In this document: in pieces, positions 56,740 to 64,000 of the stretch
Layout: every line of letters starts with the position of its first letter
Numbering within the stretch: position 1 is the stretch's first letter
DNA from: Rhizoclosmatium globosum
Taxonomy: Eukaryota; Chytridiomycota; Chytridiomycetes; Chytridiales; Chytriomycetaceae
Assembly: GCA_002104985.1 (NCBI GenBank)
Contig: MCGO01000165.1
Coordinates: 1 to 64,000 of the forward strand
Length of the DNA: 64,000 nucleotides
Reading direction: 5' to 3'
Position numbers and translations under genes: made by a program
The notes under the pieces: model-generated
What the model was told of the DNA's origin: nothing
What the model saw: the letters and a program-made list of their open reading frames with translations, nothing else
The model's database searches: none

Positions 56740-57929
56740 TCATAAATAACTCTTGTCTCCTTTCGAAAACCTCGTGTCAAGCTTCGCGGCTCCGTCAATC
56801 AAATTCTGTCGTGCCTTCCCATCCGTTCGTCTCGAACTCAAATCACGATCACGATCAAACTTGCGAGCTGAAGCGTCATTCTCGGCAAACTTGTTGCTTG
56901 CAACATATTCAGTCGTATGCATCTCCATCAATGACTTGGGTCTATTTGCACGGTTCTAGATTCGAAAGGTTATTTGTGTTTCGTTTGAAACGACAGTACT
57001 TACATATTCTTCCACCGCCCTACGTGCTTCCATATCCGCTTGAGAGGGTGCCATCACGTCCACATATTCTTGTTTCCTCTTTACACCTCCCTTTGTAGGA
57101 CCTTCCACTTCTCCACCCTTCTCTCCAGGTAGCCGCGTCCAACCACTCTGATCCACAACTTCCTGCTTCTCAGATCGACTAAACTGACGATGCTTCAATT
57201 CCGTCCCCACTATTTCTCATTTAATATGATCACAACCAAAAAAAAGAGTGTAACTTACAAACTTGATTCAATTTCTTGGCTTCGGGTGGTACAGTCATCC
57301 AGGCTCCTCGAGTCGGCGCTGCAGAAGAAGAAGCGCCTGAAGCTTCAGATGCTGCTTTCGCGACCCGTGATTCGATTTCAAGACGTGTTCGTTCCAATTC
57401 AAGTTGATTCTGGGAATATACATTATTAGCCATTTTGGTGCCTTATCATTGAATCTTGAATCTACTCAACGAGATATTCGGAGTACTCTTGTGGGACAGG
57501 CATTGGGCCAAAGTCATCGTCTTCTTCTTGTTCGCCTTGGTATGACGTGGAGGTTGGGGGCGGCGGCGCTGCTGGACCCATTACTCTTCGTTTTTTCGAT
57601 GTTTCTTGGTTTCCAAGCGATGAGGATGATGTTGAGGTTTCAGAGGGAAGTGAGGGACCACTCGTTTGCCTGAATCCAGGAGGTAAGGAAGGCCCAGCTA
57701 CAGTAGGTCCTTCAATATCTTCATCGCTATTATTGTTACTTGTGGCTGCTTGTTTGCGTTGGAAACCTGGAGGTAGTTGTGGGCCAGTTGGAGCACTTGG
57801 TTTCGAGAAGCCTGGTGGTAATTGAGGACCAGCTCCTGAGTATCCTTCCTCCTCCTCCTCCTTCTCCTCCTCTTCTTCTTGGCTCTTTGGCCGAGGGAAT
57901 CCTGGCGGTAATTGCGGTCCGATGCCCAT
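56740..57929 (-). CDS. GPALPP1: GPALPP/DUF3752 domain protein
   Basis: Four exons; first 57471-57929, then a segment starting at 57409. The N-terminal half carries repeats of the motif GPQLPPGF (GIGPQLPPGFPRP, GAGPQLPPGFSKP, TGPQLPPGFQRK, AGPSLPPGFRQT) that name the family, with an acidic Glu run between. It continues FGPMPVPQEYSEYL and the DUF3752 domain: LELERTRLEIESRVAKAASE, GAWMTVPPEAKKLN, GTELKHRQFSRSEKQEV, GWTRLPGEKG, and the end RPKSLMEMHTTEYVASNK...RFDRDRDLSSR. Its cellular role is poorly known and probably nuclear. Its ATG is 29 bases from the ATG of OTU1 on the other strand. Confidence 0.88.
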
Positions 57930-57958
57930 TTCAGTTTTGGAAAGAAAGTTAAACAGAA
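57930..57958. promoter_or_regulatory. 29-base spacer between divergent start codons
   Basis: TCAGTTTTGGAAAGAAAGTT and the following nine bases are all that lies between the GPALPP1 and OTU1 start codons. Each 5' UTR must extend into the other gene or be almost absent. Confidence 0.5.
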
Positions 57959-59177
57959 ATGGTTTGTGTTCCAACACTTTCCTGTCTTCTGACTTACACT
58001 AATTGTTTAAACAGAGACTTAGAGCCAGATTCGCAAACGAAACCGTTCAAGTTGGACAGACATTAGTCCCACAATCAACTTATGCAGAACTCAAACGGGA
58101 CCTTGCCAATGCCTTGAAATCACTGGATCAGACAGAAGGAATCAAGAGTTGAGTTAAATATATTGGCGTCATTGTGCATCTATGGCATTTCTAATATGTG
58201 CAATACAGTCAAGACTGGGTTCCCTCCAAAGTTTATCAATAACAATGACTTGGATACACTTGCTGCGTGTGGAATTAAAGATGGCGATCAGTTGTTGGTA
58301 GAAGTCGAACGGGATGGGTTGGCAGCTCCTGCTACTGTGTCTGCTCCAGCTGTGGATGCCGCGTCATCTGCAGCTTTTTCGTTTGGAGGTGCTGTGACAA
58401 ATTCAGCCACGTCAAAACAAACAACTACATCAACTGCACCAATTGTTGGATCTCAAATATCAACAAGAATTGGAGCTGGAAACGATGAGTTGATTCCTGT
58501 TTCAGATGGACATCTTCTCGTTCGCGTGAGTTGCTCCTTCTTCATATATCTGTTTACTTATGCCTACATCACAGCAAATGAACGATGACAATTCCTGTTT
58601 GTTTCACTCTATCGTCTATATTTTCGAACGAGGGTCGGGAGTGCAGGCACTGAGACAGATGGTGGCAAAGACAATCACAACCAACCCAATTGATTACAAT
58701 GAGGCCATTCTCGGGAAACCTGTTTCTCAATATACTTCTTGGATTCAATCAAAGGATTCATGGGGTGGTGCGATTGAGCTTGCCATCTTCAGCTCACATT
58801 ATCAAACTGAGATTTGGAGTTTGGATGTGAGCACATTGCGGGTAGACAAATTTGGGGAAGGGTGTGGATATGACAAGGTTGCTGTATTATTTTATTCTGG
58901 AATTCACTATGATGCTGTTGCAGTTTCGCCTGTTGCGGGGACTGGGGAGGATTTGAAAGAGTTTGACTTGACAGTGTTTGGGCGTGACCAAGCTGAAAGA
59001 GAAGTGATGAAAGCTATTGTACAATTAGGGAAAGTGTGGCAGGCAAAACACAAGTTCACTGACTTGGCGAGGTTTGCATTGCGTTGCGATGTGTGCAAGG
59101 AAGGCATCGTAGGCCAGAAAGAGGCCCAGGCGCACGCTATGGCAACTGGACATTCAAGTTTTGTTGAATACTCTTGA
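57959..59177 (+). CDS. OTU1: OTU1/YOD1-type deubiquitinase
   Basis: Four coding exons. The first holds only the ATG (57959-57961), directly followed by a GT; intron 57962-58014 ends ACAG and the next exon reads RLRARFANETVQVGQ, matching the family's usual MRLR/MKLK start. A UBX-like fold follows (AELKRDLANAL, GFPPKFI, GIKDGDQLLVEV), then a Ser/Thr/Ala linker, then the OTU domain with catalytic DDNSCLFHS, SWGGAIELAIFSSHY and GIHYDAV (catalytic His), then a C-terminal C2H2 finger (RCDVCKEGIVGQKEAQAHAM...GH). It acts with Cdc48/p97 in protein quality control. Confidence 0.93.
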
Positions 59178-59250
59178 ATGTATTTATTTATTTGATCTAC
59201 ATTACTTTCACGTTCTTTGAAGCAAAACAAACACCCATCCAAGTATCCAA

Positions 59251-60902
59251 ATGGGCAACGCACCATCCGCCGAAGATGCCTTCGACGACCCGCAACAAAG
59301 TGCGCCACGTGGCCGCCGACGAAGCAGCGTCGCGCCACCGCCACCGCCGATTCAAAGCGAGGCGACTTCAAGTTCGGCTTCGAATTCGGCGTCGACTTCC
59401 GCCGCTCGGCCAATCTCAATTGCCCGCGCTTCGGCGAATTCGTCATCGCCGTCGCCGGCTTCAGCGTGAGTGGCCGTGTGTCAGCCATCGCATTGCCCCG
59501 TTCGCTAACTGCAACTATCAAAAAACTACTTACTATAAACTATCTGCGATAACCCGATACTTCGAACGTGATTTGATGTAGTCGATACCCGGTTCCCCTG
59601 CGTGAACAGCCTCGCTTCGCTGCCCCCGCCGCTGCCTCCTCCGCCCCGTCAACTAACTCAGGCTGGCTAAACTCACTCAAAAACACAACTGCCGCCGTAA
59701 CGAAACTCTCAATCTCTTCTACTGACCCTGCTCCACCACGTGCGTCAACAGAATCAGGTCGTGCGTCCCCGACAAAACTCACAGATGCTCAACTGGTTGC
59801 AATCAATAAGGAACTGTCAGAGAAACCTTACTTGAATTCTGCGCGCATTGTCCATAACTATGGTGCTACCGGTATCGCTCCTCTTGTGCCTCTGTCTCAA
59901 TCTCGTGATGATAAGTCCGTCATTCCTGTCATGGTTTCTTGGACTGGTGGTGGCCGTGTCGTTCATATTACTGGTACTTTCAACAACTGGAGGCAAAAGA
60001 TTCGATTGACAAAGAGGTTGGTGCTTAGTGTTTTGTGTTTATGTTGTCGAAACATGAGGATGGAAGAATCAGCTGGGCAAAACAAAACCATAGAGAGTCA
60101 CGTCATATCAGCAATTGATGGTGCTACATTGACGGCGTCATATGAAATTACTGGAGGAGAGGCAAACGAATCATGCACACAACCCTATCTTGTACATGGA
60201 ACGAACCATTTATACACTCCATATTTAGCAAAACCGATTTTTCTACTGTAATCGACATGCCTGCGGGCGACACGCATCGATTCAAATTTATTGTTGACGA
60301 TGAATGGAAGTGCTCAGAAGATTTACCCATCGCTTCGGACTCAGAAGGAAACCTTGTCAACTATTTGGAAGTTATGGACGAGTTTGGAGATCAGATTCAC
60401 GATGGCTTTGATAACCTTGCCCATGATGGTAATCCTTGTCGCACAGAATTCTCATCTTGCATATTTACACAACCCAAAAGATACCATTCACACACCTCTT
60501 GGAGAATCGCCGGAATCATCTTATGCATCTGAAATTCCAACTTATCTCTCTTGGCATCTTGAACACCAAAACCAACCAACTCCACCAAATGCAAATCCAC
60601 CTCCTCTGCCGCGAGAACCACCACCTGACCTCCCACCCCATTTGGAAAAAGTATTCTTAAATGCACCCGTTCCAGTCACCTCGCATCGTGATGATAATCT
60701 GATCTTGCCTGTTCCAAGTGGTGTGACACTGAATCATCTCTATGCCTGTAGCATTCGAGATGGAGTCATGGCTTTGAGTACCACAACCAGATACAAGCAA
60801 AAGGTATTCTTTTTCATGAATTGGGTTTTTGCTAACCCAATCGATATACAGTACGTAACAACCATTCTTTATAAGCCCGTCGTCGACACAGCCCCCAGCT
60901 GA
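59251..60902 (+). CDS. AMPK/SNF1 beta subunit
   Basis: Five or so exons. The N-terminus MGNAPSAEDAFDD is a good N-myristoylation site, and the next ~120 residues are Ser/Ala/Pro-rich with basic RGRRRSS sites. The glycogen-binding CBM48 module starts VMVSWTGGGRVVHITGTFNN and is split by a 212-base intron (60017-60228, the longest I placed) before TDFSTVIDMPAGDTHRFKFI and DDEWKCSEDLPIAS. The C-terminal ASC domain follows: IPTYLSWHLEHQNQ, PPPDLPPHLEKVFLNA, LPVPSGVTLNHLYACSIRDG and YVTTILYKPV. It scaffolds the alpha and gamma subunits of the energy-sensing kinase (Gal83/Sip type). Convergent with CEP120, 77 bases apart. Confidence 0.93.
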
Positions 60903-60979
60903 TCTGTTTTTTTGCAATCACCCGTCTTTTCTTTTTCATATTCTGTTGCCATAAAATAAAAACAAAGAATTCTATTTGA

Positions 60980-63920
60980 TTATGCGCGAGCTCGTAACAA
61001 ATTTCCAATACGAGTATCCAACTCCCGAATCAGTCTGTCTTCCCGGTTATATATACCTGTGTTGACTAATGAGTCGCGCTCCTTGACAAGCCTGTCCACT
61101 TCAGCAAGAATACGTGGATCCAAATTCTGCTTCTGACTTTCTTGTAATGGTGCCGTTGCTGAAGAACCTCCCTCTGCCGCAAATCTTGCCTCCATGGACA
61201 TGACTTTGTCAACCCGTTCCTCTCTTATAGCACCAGCCCCAGCTTTCAACGACGCAATCTCTCGCTTCATTCCTTCCACAACTTTTCGTTCATTCTCCAT
61301 ACTTCCCATCTCCTCCTTCGCCAACAACCGCAACTTGACACTATCCAACTCCTTCTGACTCCGCCTCAACCGATCCTCAATCTCGCCTTGCAATTGTTTC
61401 TTCACTTTCGCCAAATCACGCAACGCACGAACCCACTGCGCCTTATAATGCCGTTTACTAGCCTCCAAAGCCTCGGCCCTCCTCTCCGTCGCAGCATTCG
61501 CAGCCATCACATTCCCCAATTCCCGTTTAATAGCCGAAACAGCAGCCTCCCCAACTTCAACAGGTGTCACCCCAAACCCACCCACTTTCCCTTCCATAAC
61601 CCGCCCCCGAAACACTTCAAACTCCCCCTCCAACTTCCGAAACTTTCCCTCCCATTCATCCCGCTCCCGCACAGCTCGTACACGGCCCGCTTCAGCTTCA
61701 AGAGTCTTAACCCGCTCCAACTCAACCCTCGCCCGAAACTCCTCCGAAAGCCGCCGCGAAACGTCCCCGACTTCTTCCTCCTTCCGCGCAAAATACCGCT
61801 CAACTTCCTCCCGCCGTCGTCGAAGGTCGTCCTCGGCTTTGGATACCCCGGCTTCGCGCTTCTCAAGGCCTTGAAGGACTTCGCGCGCCGTTGATTCAAG
61901 GACTTCAAGGGATGTGACGCGTCGCTGGACGAGACGTGTGCGTTCTGCGTCGCGGGTTTGGAATTCGGTTGTGAGGCGGTTGAGGAGGTTTTGTTCGAGG
62001 GAGTGGAGGTGTTGTTTGAATTTATGCATTTGTTCCTTTTTCCAGAGTGCTATTTCGAGGGCTGCGCGGTACTCTTGTGTTTCGTGGAGAGAGGAAGCTG
62101 TTGTCGATGGAGTTGGTGAGGAGGGTGGTGGAAGTTGAGTTGTTTTGGTGAATGTTGGGGATGGGCCGCGGGGGAGGTGAGAGTATCCATCGTTTTGCTG
62201 TTGTTGCTGGAAAGAGGCGGTTGGAAGTGGTGTTGCTGAGTGCGATGGTATTTGTTGGGCCAAGAGCTCAGAATCTTGGAGAGGCCCAAAATCTTCCAGC
62301 GAAAGTACGATACGCAGGTCTGCAATCTTCACAATTTTATCACGTTTTGTGGGAGACGTTGGATCGGCAGGTGTAGATGCTACAATGGGAACTTGTACAT
62401 CTGTGCTTTGAAGTGTAACGGGTGTGGGATCTGTCAGCTGTTTCAATTCCTTGGTAGTCACAATGGATAAATCCACAGTTGCAAGACCAATTCGAACCTC
62501 CTTGCTATATTTATCTGGAAGACACCAGAGCTCAATAGTGAGAGGAACTGCTTCGAGGTAGGTCAACAGTCGCTCTTGCCCCATAACAAATTCAAATGCA
62601 CAAAACGAATGAGGCATTTCAAGCGTTGACTGAGGTTGTGGGTGAGTTGAACTTGTTGCGTTTGGTGTTGTAGGCTTCACAGGTGGGTGTGTTGAAATTG
62701 GAGCTGTTGATCCAAATGGAAGATACGTATAGCGGAGAAAGACGGGTCCATGGGCGGGATCTAATCCACGCAGTGAGCGTAAATCTATCGAGAACCTGTA
62801 CTGATGCCATGGATTCCCTTTCACAATGGGTTGAGGTGTAAACTGAGCATCCTGAGCGGCCTGTGATTGCTGCTGCTGTACACGTTGAGCTGGAACAGGC
62901 CTTTCCACAGGCTTCAGTTGGGTAGGTTGAGATTGTGGTTGGGGTACATCTGTGTATAGGTCTGGTGACTCCATTCTCTCGGGGGACACAGCTCTCCTCT
63001 GAACCATTTTTGGTGAATTGACAGTCTCAACCTGATCATACTCTTCAAATTCTTGCTCTCCATACTCTTCCGCTTCTTGCAAATTCTCAGCATCGTCGTG
63101 TACTGGTTCTTCCTCTCCTAATAGAGCTTGCTGTGGCCCTCCATTCTCTGCCTCCACCAAATCAGTCTGCAAATCTGGTGTAACCATCACAGAAATACCC
63201 AGTCCCGCAACTTTGCCCTCAGCAGAAACTGGCAGCTCTCTTCGTGCGTCGTAGAAAGGGACAACCTTTTCCAAAACACGCGACTCCTTTTTTCGAGTCA
63301 TAACCGATCTTGTCGTTGAACTTCGAAAAACGCGATCCGCATCGGGAGACTGAGGGCGTGAGGTGAGGGCTCCACTTCCTGCACCACCACCACTAGGTGC
63401 TCCAACTGAAGCAGAAATGACTCCAATGCCTCCATCATCTTCGGCTCCTTCCTCCATAATTCCAGCAAAAGCCACCTCCGAGAAACCAAGCACAGCTCCG
63501 TCCTTAGTCGCATCACAGAGACAGACAACAAGAACTTCAACATCAGTTAAAAACTGGGCCAAATCTTGGTCAGAAGCACGAATACGGAAGCTTATACGTT
63601 CAGATGGGAAGATTGGCTTTTCCAAGTCTTGAAAAGGTGTTGTTGTTATAGTGTTTCCTAAGAACGAATAGCTGAAGTAGTATCCCGCCAGCGCTTCTTC
63701 ATCCTCTGATGAAGTTTCTCCTTTGTCAGATTTAGTGGGTGGGGCGAGAAGTGTTAGGTTCTCCGCGAACGCAATAGTGAAATTGAGTAACCAATTGGGA
63801 CCGTTGAATCCGATTTGATAGCAGCCGGTTGGAGTAAGTTCGATTGGTATTCCAGATGAAGTTGTAAACAGGGTTTGATTTTGGTTTTGCTGGATTTGCA
63901 CCGGAGATGTTCGGCCACTT
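60980..63920 (-). CDS. CEP120: CEP120 centriole assembly protein (5' end beyond window)
   Basis: One very long exon plus an intron near 63920-63980 leading out of the window. The visible part has the middle C2 domain (IELTPTGCYQIGFNGPNW, YYFSYSFLGNTITTTPFQDL, PSERISFRIRAS), a variable acidic linker, the DUF3668/C2 block (SIDLRSLRGLD, PVFLRYTYLPFGSTAPI, MPHSFCAFEFVMGQERLL, PLTIELWCLPDKYSKEVRIG, LSLEDFGP) and a long C-terminal coiled coil ending RDSLVNTGIYNREDRLIREL. All match CEP120 in order. It is needed for centriole elongation and cilium formation, so its presence points to an organism with a flagellated stage. It is rich in Gln/Pro linkers. Confidence 0.95.
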
Positions 63921-64000
63921 AATTTATAGTTTAATATTAGTGAAATAACAGTCGTTGAATGGAATCAACAACACACCTGTCAGGGAAGAGTTGTACACGG

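Noticed and set aside
61388..61894. Plus-strand 168-codon open frame
   Set aside because: It is a shadow of the CEP120 coiled coil on the opposite strand; the Pro/Phe/Arg-rich product is typical of antisense to Glu/Lys-rich coils.

Overview
The window is eukaryotic nuclear DNA that I read as a flagellated fungus, most likely a chytrid (Chytridiomycota). Genes are packed tightly and carry many short GT-AG introns of about 40-80 nt. The set is fungal: large NAD-type glutamate dehydrogenase, a Prs1/Prs5-like PRPP synthetase, an expansin-like secreted protein and DUF4436/DUF2855 paralogs. A clear CEP120 (centriole/cilium assembly) gene fits an organism with zoospores. Coding models were rebuilt by hand from frames and splice sites, so exon edges are proposals.

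Layout. 1-2.2 kb: the 3' end of one gene, then a poorly resolved minus-strand gene with a degenerate MPN-like domain. 2.3-13.6 kb: DUF4436 and DUF2855 genes, an E2-plus-F-box protein, RAD51, a second DUF4436, a CDC34/UBE2R E2 and a Nup98. 13.6-19.1 kb: PRPP synthetase and GDH2. 19.3-25.1 kb: membrane and paralog cluster with two tandem seven-helix genes (one frameshifted), two DUF2855 genes, another seven-helix gene and a remnant of a copy of it. 25.4-34.5 kb: DNA polymerase epsilon and an unknown gene. 34.6-42.7 kb: Nup160/Nup120, a DCN1-like neddylation factor and two divergent tandem Rho-like GTPases. 42.9-50.4 kb: a coiled-coil protein, an ICL/PEP-mutase-fold enzyme, a Gfo/Idh/MocA oxidoreductase, a METTL3-type m6A methyltransferase and an expansin-propeller protein. 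50.4-53.2 kb: gene-poor, with decayed coding fragments and a ~195-bp direct repeat. 53.2-64 kb: SET protein, a second secreted propeller protein, a small unknown gene, GPALPP/DUF3752 protein, OTU1, AMPK beta and CEP120 (running off the end).

The genes do not form one pathway. Themes are housekeeping (replication/repair: POL2, RAD51; ubiquitin/NEDD8: CDC34, E2-F-box, DCN1, OTU1; nuclear pore: Nup98, Nup160) mixed with recently duplicated, faster-evolving genes (DUF4436, DUF2855, 7TM, Rho-like, propeller proteins). The best leads are a Nup98 that ends exactly where the autoproteolytic cut would fall, two prenylation-competent Rho proteins with damaged nucleotide motifs, an E2-F-box fusion, and one propeller module attached to two different secreted heads.
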